NCBI RefSeq assembly: GCF_000276665.1
Contig: NW_004955404.1
Location: forward strand, 30,325,019 to 30,389,018
Direction: 5' to 3'
Length of the DNA: 64,000 nt
Origin: Chinchilla lanigera
Lineage: Eukaryota > Chordata > Mammalia > Rodentia > Chinchillidae
A program made the position numbers and the translations under genes. The notes under the pieces were generated by a model. It was not told the DNA's origin. It was given only the letters and a program-made list of their open reading frames with translations, and ran no database searches. This document shows positions 1 to 12,659 of this stretch, piece after piece (position 1 is the stretch's first letter; every line of letters starts with the position of its first letter).

Positions 1-1103
<1,103 letters not shown>

Positions 1104-1565
1104 GCGCCCCAGACCCTCGCGACGCCAGCGCCCACTTCCCCTCTTCCTTGCTGGGGAAATAATTATAGGTCCCCCCTCCTGCCCTCCGTTCCCTGGTTCC
1201 TCCCGCCCCCTCCTGAAGCTGGGCCAGACCTGTCCGCCCCCACTGCAGAATCGGCAACCGCAAATCCTCTGGGCTTCGTCTTCTCTGAACCCGGCTAACC
1301 AAGAGCCCTCAGACCCAGTTTCTACCCCGCCCTTCCTTAACTCCCGGCCTCAAAGCACCCCTCTCTCAGATTGAACTTCAGTGTGGATCTAGTGGGGCAG
1401 CGTGGCTACGAGGTCACCACGTACCAAGTACCTGGGGGTGATCGAAATGTGCGGTGTCCAGTGTGTAGAAGATTCCTTGAAATCTCAAGCCCTTTTGACA
1501 TATTTGCGTTTTAAGAGCTAGAACTAATAACACTGTCTGGGAGAGTGTTTTTTTGTTGTTGTTGC

Positions 1566-1587
1566 TTTTTTTTTTTTTTTTTTTTTT
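1566..1587. repeat. Poly(T) tract, 22 T
   Basis: Uninterrupted run of 22 T inside the probable KCTD12 3' UTR. It could be the remnant of an antisense SINE tail, but no SINE body is seen next to it. Confidence 0.85.
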
Positions 1588-3201
1588 AGATCATTACAGT
1601 CTCTTTAAAAGTAGAGTTTTAGAAGATTAGGCGGAAGATTTCGATAGTGGAATTAAGGCCCCACAGAGGCAATTCAGTGACTGTAAATGAATAAAGTTTT
1701 GATGAGCTGGGGGTTAAAGTTAGTGCAGGTACAGTGAAGGGTTGGATGTTTTGCACACAGAGTAGGTCTTCGCCTGTGGTTTGAACAGGTAGAAAGAGAA
1801 ACTCCTACCTGCGGGGGCGCCCTTTCTTGGGCTCTTGCCAGAAGCCCTGGGTTCCATGGGTTGATACGGCAGCCCTCCTGGGCAAGGAGAAAGGGCGCTG
1901 GCTGCCTCCTAACAGGGCGAGTCGCCGGGGTCTCCAAGCGCTGCGGGGAGTCAGCTGCCAGTGACTAAATGCGGCTGCGTAGTAGTGCACGTTGTGGTCT
2001 GTAGGACCATGCAACCATTAGATCTAGGAAGTGGGGGGTGGGTGGGAGGGAGAGAAGAGGGGAGGAAGGGTGGGAAGGGAGGAGCAGACATACTCATTTA
2101 TCTGAAAGTTGAAAGTTTGTACTATCCTTTTGAGTACATGCACGTTTAAAAATTACCAAGCAGTAATTGCAAACTTGTAAAGCATTTTATGGAGATTAGT
2201 AACAGACCTACTCTTAATTGGTAGTTTATTGAACTGTTTTGAGTCCTAAACTTAGAAGTTGTCAGTACTTATATAACCTAACCAAAGAGTTCCCCAGTAG
2301 GGTTTTATTTTTTGAACTTTTGTTGTATGATTATAAATCCTGATTTAAAATCTATCTACTTGAGCAAAACTTTTGGTTTTAGTTACTTAGGCTTAAGGTT
2401 TCTTATTAAAATTCTTAACTTTCTCCAAGCCCAGCGAATGTTGACGGCTAGGCAAACCTGAAACATGTCACAACTTTTGTGCAATTTGTTTGAAAGTAAA
2501 GTGGAATCTTTTCAAATGACAGAGGTACAAAAAAATATAAGCACTGAGGGCCACCCGTCTATAGATAGCTGTAAAAAGGAATATTTTTAAACGAGGGCAA
2601 ATAAGCACTTAAAGGTGAGCTGAGCAATAAGACGGTGTTTTAGGTAAGTGCAGCAGAAACAGGAGACCTGGTTACCTTATGCCTTTACTCTCACGTGGAA
2701 TAAATGCCCAGGGTGTACCCTATATACACCCAAAGAGAGAGAGATACAAATCCTTCTCATGCAGAGAGGCATCCTTTGGACATTCTGTGATGATGGAGAA
2801 GCCTTTTTTGTTTGTTTCAGCATCTTTCTCTGAAATAGGTTTTTTAAGATTTTATAAGAGTCATTTTCCGTGTTTAAATTAGTACTATTTTTTTCTTTTA
2901 AAAAATGAATCTTGTACTGTAACTTACTATGTTCATGACAGATGTTACAAATTGGAACAGTCTTATTCTTAGACACATGTGATTCAATCTGTATATACCA
3001 TATATGAACATTTTACAAGAATTATTTAGTTTTTTAATTCCTTTACTAATGCTATAAAATTTCCTATATTTATCCCCAGTAACTTGCATTAGATGGTGTA
3101 TATAACTAAAGCAACATGTTTTGATGAGTTTCTTATGTTCCTGTGTATGGGAGATTGGGCCAGGAAAAAATATGTAATTGTAAACTGAGTTTGCGCCGTG
3201 C

Positions 3202-3232
3202 TTTTTTTTTTTCTTTTTCTTTTTTCTTTTTT
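3202..3232. repeat. T-rich tract
   Basis: Runs of T broken by single C residues, inside the probable 3' UTR. No SINE body is attached. Confidence 0.8.
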
Positions 3233-5908
3233 GCTGGGGTGTTAGTCCTATACTAATCATATGTTCATTAACTGTCTACTTAAAACCAAGGTACCTGTGT
3301 TTTTAATCCACTAATTCATTTTAATTGGTATATAGAAGGGTTTAAGTTCTAGCTACATATGTTAGAAAAGTTAGCATTATATACAGAGGCTAATTTTAGC
3401 AGAAACCTAGGAAATTGTGTTTGTTTATAGGTTGTTTTTCTCCGACTAATCCATCCAGACTTTGTTTCAGGTTTGAAATGGTTTAAGTCTGTCACTCAGT
3501 GGCCCACTGTGTGTCACAGACATTAGTCTAGCCCCATGGCATCCTTGTTAGATTGCTCAATAAAACAGCACATGATTGCTGACAACTTTAGGACAGATCA
3601 GAAATACTGACAGATGGCGTGACTCGGTAAATCTGACTCTGGGCAGGTCTGCTGCGCTCCAGGAGGCATGAAAGACTGCTAAAGTTTTGTCTGCCATTAC
3701 AAGTTTCACCTTGTAAAACTTTGAATTGAACTGTCGCACTGTCTTACACATCTGAGCTGCCCCACCCCTGACCCAGCTCCTGAGTTCCCCACATTAAATA
3801 GCCTGAGAATTTATTGTCAGGGACAGTAAACCCACCCCTTTTTCTAGGAATCACTGTGCCCTCTGAGGCTAGGCAGTACATGAAAACTTTCTACTTTCTG
3901 TGGTAAAGACTGAGTGGGCAACTCATTTTGTGTTGAGTAGATTGTATAACTGAAGTAAGATGACTTGCAGACCCTTTTTTTTCCGTGTGCTCTGGACTGT
4001 AGGAGGACACCTGAAGGTCTAAAAAGTGCTCTGGAATGTTGGTCTTCATTCTTGATCTGAAGTAGGGTATCCAGTGTCCATGTGAATAAGCCCTGGAGAG
4101 GTACCATTAGAGTTACCTGGGAGAATGTTGTAAACTGTTCGGGTAATTACGACTGTAGTAATCTGGCTCAGAGAGGCAAGCACATATGTTGCTCTAATTA
4201 CTATTTGATGTACAGAAATATAACTGAATGACATTTAAAAGGATTGTTGATAGTGATGGTTAAAAAAGCCAGGTACCATATTTTATGTTTTTGTATCAAG
4301 TGTTTGACACATTGCTTTTAAATATATATAGACTGTGAACCATATTCACTTTAAGTTTTCAAATACTATGCTGTAGAAACTTTCCTGAAGGTGTGAGATT
4401 TAATTTTTTTCCATTTTTAATACTGTTTTTATTGTGTTTCCTTTTTGGGTTGATAGCAAAGTGATAACTCACCAAACTTGTCTTCTCTTTCATACCAGTT
4501 ATGAGAATATATATATATATAAATTCCTGTTGCTTCTCTGAGGAAATGAATAATGTATTCAGATCAAATGGGCAACTGCCAGTGCTCATAACATATTCTA
4601 ATTTTTATTGTAATTTTCCATGGAATGTTATTATTACATTAAAGCCATGTAAGGCGAAGCTTTGGTAATTTTTTTACTGTTCAAATTATGCTAAATTCCA
4701 AATTTACATAATTTTGTACTCCTACATGAAAAATGGTAAATTACAATGTAGACATTTAGAAAAATATTGATTGGAGGGGATAAATTCTTTGAGACTTTCA
4801 TTTATAGCCTAAATTGCAAATACTATATGCAATTAAGTTGTTTTAAGAATAGTAAGCTGAATTTTTTTATTGTAAACCAATCAACGTCTATCCTTTGTTT
4901 GCAGTTTCCCCTGTTTCTTCTTTACTATAAATCATAGAAAACCTGAATTAATCTTTTTAGATGACCAGTCTGTCTCAAGAAATGAATAAAATAAGGTATT
5001 CTTATTACTAGTATCTTTAATACCTGAAATAGGTTTTCTTATACCCAGAAGCAAGTTATATTGAAGTTCATTTTTCTTTGTCAGAGTTTTGGACAATAAG
5101 AATCTAAAAATATTAATACTTGAGGGTTTAGATTCTCTGCTAATACTTGAGGATTTAGATGGAAGAAATTTAACCAGAATATCTCTAGTATGGTGTAGTT
5201 TTGTGTGGAAGGAAGATGAACTAGTTGACCAAGAATTCTTATTACTTCTGCATTTTGTAATTTTTTCCAAGCTAGTTTTTAAATTCTAAATGTGTTTTAA
5301 GGTATGTGGACATTAATTATAATGTAAACGATTATACAGATGTCTTTGTGAATTTATAGGTAGGTGAATTTTGCTAATAGTATTGAATACAAATGATAAA
5401 AATTCACTAGACCACTCAAACACCACTAGTAACCTGTTAATGATAAAAGGTTAAAACATTCTTCATGGATTGAATTTTAAAAATGTAATTTATATGTTGT
5501 TTAAATTTTTCCAGGCATCTGAAAAACTCATTTTCTAAATAGGATAAGATTCCCACAGCACCCTCTGGGATTCTGAATTTGTTGAAAATATTATACATTA
5601 AGTGATACATATCATGGAACCATTTTCTCAAAAGGGGAGAGGAAAAAAATTAGAATCTGACTTTTCTAATAGAAGGCCAAGAAAGAAAAAACATCCCTCT
5701 CTTTTTTTAAAAAAAAGACACTGATGAAGGCTTTTCAGAGATGCCCAAATTTTGAGAATTTCTTCAGTCACTTAAATACTCCAGAGATTTTTGTTATCCC
5801 TGTTCACAACAAGTTGTATAACAAATACTCGATACTGTTTCTTGTCTGTGTGTGAAGTAATGAATCATTGATTATGTGACTTGTTATGTATTCTATTAAA
5901 CACTAAAG

Positions 5909-5914
5909 AATAAA
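5909..5914 (+). terminator. KCTD12: Candidate distal poly(A) signal AATAAA of KCTD12
   Basis: AATAAA within cactaaagaataaaacattc, followed within ~30 bases by T/C-rich sequence (ttaattattcctcttggcttcttgg) that could act as the downstream element. It gives an mRNA of ~5.9 kb, close to the known KCTD12 transcript size. The choice among several AATAAA motifs is inference. Confidence 0.5.
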
Positions 5915-5930
5915 ACATTCACTCCTTTAA

Positions 5931-6565
5931 TTATTCCTCTTGGCTTCTTGGTATGGATTTGCTCAAACACTGGTTTAATTTCATTTAAGGAGCTCTAAAT
6001 ACTACAAAATGCTTTCCAAGCTGTTGTGGTACTAATGATGAGCATGATGTCATCAGAAGATCTCCTTGCTGAATAACTGGGCAGCGGGGCCAAGCGTGAA
6101 ATGGTGCTTTCTCTAGAGTTTATTGTCAAGAACACACAGGCAATTTGGTACTTACTGTGGAAGAAAAGTCCCCACAAACCTCAGTCTTTGCAGATTACAC
6201 CATTGCTGAGAACATGGAGACTGTAGGTAGAAACAGCATCTTAAAAACAAGGGAATGAAAGCTGTGAAATATGCCTCAGATAAAAGTACAATTCATGAAG
6301 ATAAGGCTCTCATGAATGCTGAAAAAAAGACACACATTTTTGATATAGGGACTCTTTACTGTATCATCTCAATCTTTGAAGTTCTCATCTATAAAGAGAG
6401 CACAGTGATAGATTGGGAAATCACAGGAACGTGGGTCTGCTGGGTTATGGCACAGGAAGCTGGAAGCTGGGTGGGTCCAGTGAGCCAGGCTTCACCCTTC
6501 CTCTTTTTTTTTTTTGACTGTACTTCCTCCGGATAGCTTTTGTTTTGTAAACATACATACACATG
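5931..6565. other. Intergenic, no feature recognised
   Basis: AT-rich sequence after the candidate poly(A) site with a short T run near 6504. No repeat family or gene is recognised. Confidence 0.5.
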
Positions 6566-6569
6566 ATGA

Positions 6570-6652
6570 ATTATTATTATTTGCAGTGCTGGGGATCATA
6601 TGCATGCTAGGCAACACTACCACTGAGGTATATCTACAGCCTCACATTATGT
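6570..6652 (-). repeat. Old ID-type SINE (tRNA-Ala-derived), minus strand
   Basis: Contains the reverse complement of the ID body: gcagtgctggggatcatatgcatgctaggc, then ccactgaggtat near the A box. Diverged and without a clear A-tail, so an old copy. It is the first interspersed repeat seen 3' of KCTD12. Confidence 0.7.
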
Positions 6653-7039
6653 ATGTTTTGAACTTTTAATATATAGAGTGAAAAATTAAAGCAATGTAAG
6701 AATATATCCGATAAAAAAATGAATCTCTGTTCTAGCCCCTAGCTTTCTCTGGGGGAAACACTGGTATATATTTACAGAGACCTATACATATATAAATCTA
6801 TACCTTCACATTTCCTACTCTCCTCTTTTCTATTTGGTAGGAATTATACTATACCTATTTCATCCTTTGGCCTCTTATAATTGCATAATCACATATCTAG
6901 GAGCTTTTGCATTGCATGAGCATGTAACAATGATCTACATTGTTACATTTGATTATTTGACAACTACATAATCCCCATGATGTGCCGTTGTCTAGTTATG
7001 CTGTCATTTATTTTCAGTCTTTTATTGGTAGGCACTAAG

Positions 7040-7376
7040 GTCACAGCTGTGACATTTAAGCTTGATTGTGTCAATTTGATTGGCTTAGTATCTGCCTGGG
7101 GGATGGTGGAGCTTACTTCTGGGTGTGTCTGGGTAGGTCCTGGAAGCATGACGTTGGTTGCTATGTCTGGGTGCTTGCCTCTTCCTCTCTGACACCATTT
7201 CCCTTGTCTACTTCCCAGCCATCATGACCATGCAGCTTTGCTCTCTTGTGCCCTTCCAACCATGTTTCTGCCTTAGAACTAGCTGACCATGAGCTGAATC
7301 CCCTTAAAATATGAGCCAAATTAAACCTTTAAGTTTTGGGTGTTTGGTATTTTGTCCAGCAATGACTAATACAACA
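7040..7376 (+). repeat. LTR-like interspersed repeat (family not assigned)
   Basis: Starts with a gattgtgtcaatttgattggc block and ends with the LTR-type 3' signature ...ttggtattttgtccagcaatgactaatacaaca, preceded by an AT-rich 'aaattaaacctttaag' poly(A)-signal-like segment. The layout resembles MaLR/ERVL-type LTRs elsewhere in the window. The exact family needs a repeat library. Confidence 0.6.
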
Positions 7377-7504
7377 GGTTCTTTTTCCTACTCCATGGTA
7401 GGCTGTATTAAAGGTGTTTTTACTTATATACGTATGGATATCTGATGGAGAGAGTCCAAGAGAAAATGACCAGGAGGTCCCTTTTCCTTCTTTTGAGACT
7501 GTGG

Positions 7505-8190
7505 AAGTTCAGTTAGTCTCTGACTTATGATTACCCAACTCACAATTTTTCAGTTTTATGATGGTGCAAAATCAATTGCACTGAGCAGAAACCATCCTTT
7601 GAGTTTTGGATTCTGATCTTAGGCTAGTGATATTTGGTATAATATTTTCTTCTGATACTCTTTAGTGAACTGTGTGCCTGAACTATGATGTTTGGTAGGT
7701 TAGGGGTTGTTATGGCTTAGATCTAAAGTGATCCCTCAAAGTCTCATGTATTTTGAAGTGGGGCTTTTGGAAGGTTATTGGATCATAGGGACCTAGCACT
7801 CATTGGTGGATTATTGATGAGCTCTTAGCTGAATATGCTGTTGTGATGTGGGGCCTGATTGGAAGAATTGAGTCATTGGGGTTGTGACCTGGAAGGGGGC
7901 TCTTTTGTGCTGAGCCCCTTCCTTCCTCCCTGTTGCCTGCTGCCCTAAGGTGAGTACATTTTCCTCTGCCATGCCACTCCACCAAACTGTTTCTGCCTTG
8001 GATCCAGCCAAGAAATGTGAGCCAGAAAACCATTTCTTCCTTTAAGCTGTAGATGTCGTGTACACTATTTGTTCCCAGCAACAGAAAGCAGACTAACACA
8101 AGGGTGTTAAATGCACTTTTGACTTACCGTAGTTATAATTTAAGATGAGTTTATTGGGATAGAACCCCATCGTTAAGTGGTGGAGCATTT
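7505..8190 (+). repeat. Ancient interspersed repeat split by an LTR insertion
   Basis: Left part (7505-7707: ...actcacaatttttcagttttatgatggtgc...tgtttggtaggttagg) and right part (8101-8190: gtgttaaatgcacttttgacttaccgtag...) read as one continuous old mammalian repeat interrupted at 7708-8100. I recognise the sequence type but do not assign the family name. Confidence 0.6.
7708..8100 (+). repeat. Solo LTR, MaLR-like, nested in an older repeat
   Basis: Begins TGTTATGG and ends GACTAACACA, the typical TG...CA ends of MaLR LTRs. The 5-bp flanks are ggggt and agggt, a 4/5 target-site duplication. It interrupts an older repeat at 7505-8190, so it is younger than its host. An AT-rich segment near the 3' end could be the old poly(A) region. 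No internal retroviral sequence remains. Confidence 0.75.
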
Positions 8191-8199
8191 GTAATTGGA

Positions 8200-10300
8200 T
8201 GCATTGGAAGCTCTCCAGGAAATGAGCATGGTGGAGGTATGAACTACGTCTACTTCCATTGGTTATGCAAGTGTGAAATCATGTTATTTTAATATTGAGA
8301 ACAAGGCAAGAATTATGAATTTTAGGAATATAATTTGTGTACAGGAATCATAATATATCCTACACTTCTTAAGAAAACATCTCTAGGGGTGTTAGAAAAT
8401 GAAGGGAAGAGACAGTATAAACACGGGGCATATGAAGGTGGATTTTGCTTTTGGAGATGTGTCTATGTGAACTAGGGAATTAGGTCATTTAACTGGTTAA
8501 ATGATTTATAAAAAATCTTTGTTTATAGAAAGTGATAAGCTTACATGAATTAAAAAGATAAAACCTTAAACATTAAAGATCTGAACTTGTAGAATCTCAG
8601 GGGTGGATTTGCTGTCTTCTGCCTTTAAGAATTTGGCTGGAGGAGTGGTAGGGTTGAGAACTTGTATTATCTGTTGGGGTTGTTTTCTTGATGGATAGTT
8701 TAGGGAGAAATGCTAATTTGTCCATTTTACTCTGCTCTCTTGCAAAGTTCCGAGGTAAATGTCCCTCTGGGCAAAAATGCCCCTTTCTTTCCATTCATAA
8801 ATTTCCCATGAGTGTCTTCTGGGGATGAGTAGAAAGGGCTGCTTTAGGCTCATGACTTTTAATTGTCTGCTGCACTTTTCCCCCATGTGTAGCCATTTGC
8901 ATTGATTCATTGGTTCATTCAAAACCTTGAGCACTTACCATCTGATAAGGGACATGGAAATAAATAAGACACAAAGGTGATGAGGATTAGTAAGGGGGCC
9001 AAATAATGATCAAGTAACTTGGAAATACAGGGTTAAAATAGTTGGATAAGTTATGAGTCAGAAAGGGAGGATCACTCGGAAAAGAGTCATGCCTTAGGCA
9101 TGCTAGAGGAGGTGCCAGAGCCAGAATGTAGTGTTAGAGGCAGAGGAGGAAGGGAAGAGGTCTCATAAGCACCAGTTAACTTGGTGTCGCAAGGTGAAGA
9201 GTTGTCTTCCTGAAACAGCTCTGTGCTGCTGAACCTTGATTGAAAAAGTAAAAGCCTGCCCTCTTGTCCCACCGGAAACAAATAGAAAATAGAGAGAACC
9301 AAAATAAAAACCTCCACAAACAAAGCCAAACCAAAAAACCAAACAACAAAATTTGGGAAGGGCAGTAAGACCCAGATCAGAGGGAGCTTTATATACCCTA
9401 TTAAGATATTTAGACTTTGCTTTTTAGGGTTTACTGAAGAATTTGAAACAAAATGTGAGGAAATCAGATAATTCCATTTTGCAAATTCAGCTTGGAGACT
9501 CTGGGGGGTGGTTTGAAAGGCACAGCAGGAGAGAGAAGCCCTTTAGGGAGCTGTTCATGGGACTCTAGGTGAGAAAGCCTCATTAGTCCACATGCAGATC
9601 ACCTGGTGGATTACAGCATTCTCACCTTTCTTCTCCCTTCCAGTTTCTCAGGCTATGTAATTTTATATAAGAGAGTTTATTTGGATAATATTGGAAATCC
9701 CATATTTGAAGGAGAAACTCTTTTCTTTTGTTAATCTCTAGGTCTCATTATCAAAGAGACAGTTTTTGAGAGATTAACTGTTTATTGAGTAGGCATTTTA
9801 TTGAGCACCTATTAGGCATAAAAAGGTCCTGAAACATTTAATTTCAGTGATCATCCATTAAACTTCTAATCTGTTGGAAGACACCTCCTCTACTTTCAGG
9901 TGTGTTTCTTTACCTCCACTATCAGAAAACAAAAGGGCCAACTGGTCAGTTAAAGGGCCTTTACTTCTACAACTATCAGCAATTACAAGAAACTTAGTAT
10001 CCTTCGGCTTTACACTCTTTGTAATTTAATGAACGGTTCTTTACTCCCATCACACACCCCAAATTCTTTTAAGTGTATTTAATTCCTACTAAGAAAGATT
10101 TTTGTTCCCATCTTTTTCACATTAAAAAAGATGAAGTACAGTATTGATAGACTCTAAAGCTGGTTCATTGGTGTGCTTTTTTGTTATAGTAATTGACAGT
10201 ATTTCCCAGGTTATTTACCATTTGATCCTTATTTTACTCTCTTGCTTGCTTTTGCCCTCTGTGTAGATCAGAGGAGAATAGAACCCAAGATCAGAGCAAG
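8200..10300. other. Intergenic, mostly unique; weak L2/MIR-like trace
   Basis: No gene seen. The stretch near 8890-9070 (ttcattggttcattcaaaaccttgagcacttacc...) resembles an old MIR/L2 fragment but is too diverged to call firmly. A-rich sequence lies at 9297-9350. The rest has no recognised structure. Confidence 0.4.
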
Positions 10301-10316
10301 TCTAATTTCTCAGAGG

Positions 10317-10628
10317 ACAACATTATGCAGTATAAGAACCATGGGTGAATTCCTACCATCTTGTTTGGTGAAGCTCTGTACTGTTTCTAATATTTTTTAA
10401 ATTTTTTAAAGTTCTTCTTAATGGTTTGATCAATCTTGCATTCTATATGTGGTGATCTGAGCAACTTCATTGAAGATAACAATAGGTAATATAACAACTA
10501 CTGTTAATTCTTGTCATTTTGTTTTGAAATCCTGTATCACTTTTATTATTTTTGCTTTGTTTTGTTTTTGTCTATGTTGTTGTTATTTTATTATTTTTTA
10601 TACTGTTTATAATAAAAAAGAAATAAAG
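10317..10628 (+). repeat. AT-rich poly(A) retroposon, copy A
   Basis: Shares blocks with copies at 25196-25961 and (reverse strand) 40753-41215: 'atgcagtataagaacc', 'cctaccatcttgt.tggtgaagctctgta', 'gagcaacttc.ttgaagataac'. Two degenerate repeat units lie ~160 bp apart. The 3' end is an A-rich AATAAA-containing tail (10605-10628). The 5' limit is uncertain and I found no target-site duplication for this copy. Confidence 0.65.
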
Positions 10629-10704
10629 GGCACTGAAATTCTTTTTTGAAATGTTTTTCTTGCTCTGCCTTTATCTTTTGTTTTGGAAGACACGGGAATA
10701 AAAA

Positions 10705-10858
10705 GGCCTTCACACTGAGCTCCATCCCAATATGGGCAACTAAGGGATTTCATGAGACCCTATCTCAAAAGGAAAAGATTAAAAAAAGGGGTGAGGCATA
10801 GTTCAGTGCAAAGGTCCCAGGTTCAAACTCCAGTACCACAAAACAAAAACAAAAAACC
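10705..10858 (+). repeat. B1+ID dimeric SINE (B1-dID type)
   Basis: A truncated 7SL/B1 right part (...gggcaactaagggatttcatgagaccctatctcaaaa) is joined through an A-rich linker to an ID-like body (gaggcatagttcagtgcaaaggtcccaggttcaaactccagtacc) and then an A-rich tail. Known B1-ID fusion SINEs of rodents have this order. Confidence 0.7.
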
Positions 10859-11024
10859 TCAAGCCCCACAGTTTTGAGTGAGAGAAATTCTGCAGAAACA
10901 AGATTGAGTTCAGGTTCACTGGTGCTTTAGGACGCTCGCTTCTACTTTGTCATGTGGTCTTAATCTTTGTTTACCCTTGATATCTACCTGCCCATTTCTA
11001 GAATGAGAAAACGTGCTTATTTAT

Positions 11025-11102
11025 TTTACCTCAGGGCTCAAGACCAGCGCACAGTGTGTGATACAACATCAATAAATTTTGTTGAATAAGTGAATGAATC
11101 CT
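11025..11102 (+). repeat. Possible L2 3' end fragment
   Basis: Contains the L2-like terminal pattern ...cagcgcacagtgtgtgatacaacatcaataaattttgttgaataagtgaatgaatc. Confidence 0.5.
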
Positions 11103-11553
11103 TATGTTAATTCATTCCATTTTTATGCATCAGGGAGGGAAAAAAGAACTTAAAATTTTCTAATCTTTACTTTAAAAAGTGTACTACCAATATCACTAAT
11201 CCCTCTTTATATTTACATACATATATATCTGTTTGAGAAATTATGTGTGTACTTTCATAAACAAATATGTAAATATTACTATCCTCCCATCTGGCATGAA
11301 AGTCACAGAGATTAGGATGAGACCTAATAATTTGGGCATATTTTTTCTGATAGTTATGTTAGCAGCTGCTTTGAAGCACCATATGAATTTCTGGCTAAAG
11401 GAGAAATGCTAGACAGTGTTTCCATTTTATGATGAAAGCCTAGTTTACTAGCAACCGTATTATAGACTTTCTTCAGGGGGTGTTATTGGTACAAAGTTTT
11501 GAAAATATTAACTGGAAAGTTTCGAGAAGTGTCTTTAAGAGTCATAGGAAAGA

Positions 11554-11660
11554 GGGGCTGGGGATTTAGCTCAGTGGCAAAAGTGCCAGCCTGGCAAGCT
11601 CAAGGTCGTGAGTTTGGTTCCCGGTGCCGGAGAAAAACCAAAAAAAAAAAAAAAAAAAAA
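11554..11660 (+). repeat. Young ID-type SINE with perfect TSD
   Basis: Body starts GGGGCTGGGGATTTAGCTCA, contains the pol III A box (tttagctcagtggc) and a B-box-like ggttcccggtgcc, then gagaaaaacc and ~22 A. It is flanked by a 16-bp duplication agagtcataggaaaga (ending at 11553; again at 11660-11675). Exact TSD plus an intact A-tail imply a recent LINE-mediated insertion. Confidence 0.93.
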
Positions 11661-12274
11661 GAGTCATAGGAAAGAAATTTGACCTCCCTGAAATGCTGGA
11701 ATATATGTTTCCAAACATTCTGCTGGTAAGAGTTGTGGTTTTTTAAAATGATAGTTGCAAGGACTTTTAAAAAATAAATGATCCATGCAGTGATGCTCTG
11801 ACCTTATAATAGGGAATATGTTTCTTGTCTCTGCTCAGAACCAGGACACTTGTAGTGTGTTTACAGTGTAAGTTCTTTCCATGAGCTAATGTCAGAAACA
11901 GAGCTGTTAAAGTTTGGTTCACCAGTTTTGAAAGTGCTACTTTTAAAATGTGAGTAATACAAAATGAAACAAAACAGTGCAATTTCATTATATTTTATTT
12001 CTTCTCTGTGATAGATAGTCCTCTTTTCCCACTCTCTTAGAATAATTCTCAAAAGAGTTTCATGTTATCATCATGTAGTTTAATTTTAGGTTTCAGTCCA
12101 TTTGAGGATAAGCAAGGCAAACCAATATTTTTTGACTTTTGGATCTAATGGTTGAAAAGAGCTTATTTTGGCTTGAATCCTTCGATATTTATCTTTCATC
12201 CCAGTTTTCTTTGTGGACCTAGATAACAGTTGAGAAATCTACCAATGACCTCTCAGTTAAAAGAATGATATTAC

Positions 12275-12658
12275 TGGCTATAGAGTGAATATTTCTGTCC
12301 CTACCCCTCAAATTCATATATCGAAGCCCTAACCTACAATGTAATGTTATTTGGACACCCTTTATGGAAATAACTGTGAATAAAATGTAATACTGGTGGC
12401 TCTGATGCAATGGGATTGGTATCCTTATAAGGAGAGTAAGAGAGACTAGACTTTCAGTCTCCCTGCTCATGAGGAAGAGGTCATATTATCAATACATAGA
12501 GAAATGATGGCCCCCTGTAAGCCAAGAAGAGGTTTCAGAATGAAACCCATCTTGCTGACACCTAGATCTTGTCCTCCCAGCCTCCAGACTAGAATTAATT
12601 TCCACTGTATGGGACCCACAGTCTATAGCATTTTGTTATGGGAGCCCAAGGCAAATAG
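12275..12658 (+). repeat. MLT1-like MaLR LTR (old)
   Basis: Recognisable MLT/MST-type pattern: 'ctcaaattcatatatcgaagccctaacc', 'gggattggtatccttataaggagag', 'cctcccagcctccagactagaattaatttc', 'gcattttgttatgggagccc'. Diverged; no flanking duplication identified. Confidence 0.75.
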
Positions 12659-12659
12659 T

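Larger units (their letters stand above)
1104..5930 (+). other. KCTD12: Probable long KCTD12 3' UTR
   Basis: The TGA at 1101-1103 is followed by ~4.8 kb of increasingly AT-rich sequence in which I recognise no SINE, LINE or LTR. This is unlike everything after ~6.5 kb, where repeats recur every 1-2 kb. Known KCTD12 mRNAs are about 6 kb with a long 3' UTR, so an end near 5.93 kb is expected. Possible internal AATAAA signals include those in gaataaagtt (~1690), gaataaatgcc (~2700) and caataaaaca (~3560), so shorter isoforms are possible. ATTTA-type AU motifs are frequent. Poly-T tracts sit at 1566-1587 and 3202-3232. Short ORFs here are not supported as genes. Confidence 0.65.

Noticed and set aside
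11554..11660. tRNA gene at the ID element (tRNA-Ala-like A and B boxes)
   Set aside because: The body is a SINE with A-tail and TSD and cannot form a full tRNA cloverleaf; same for 18071 and 44585.
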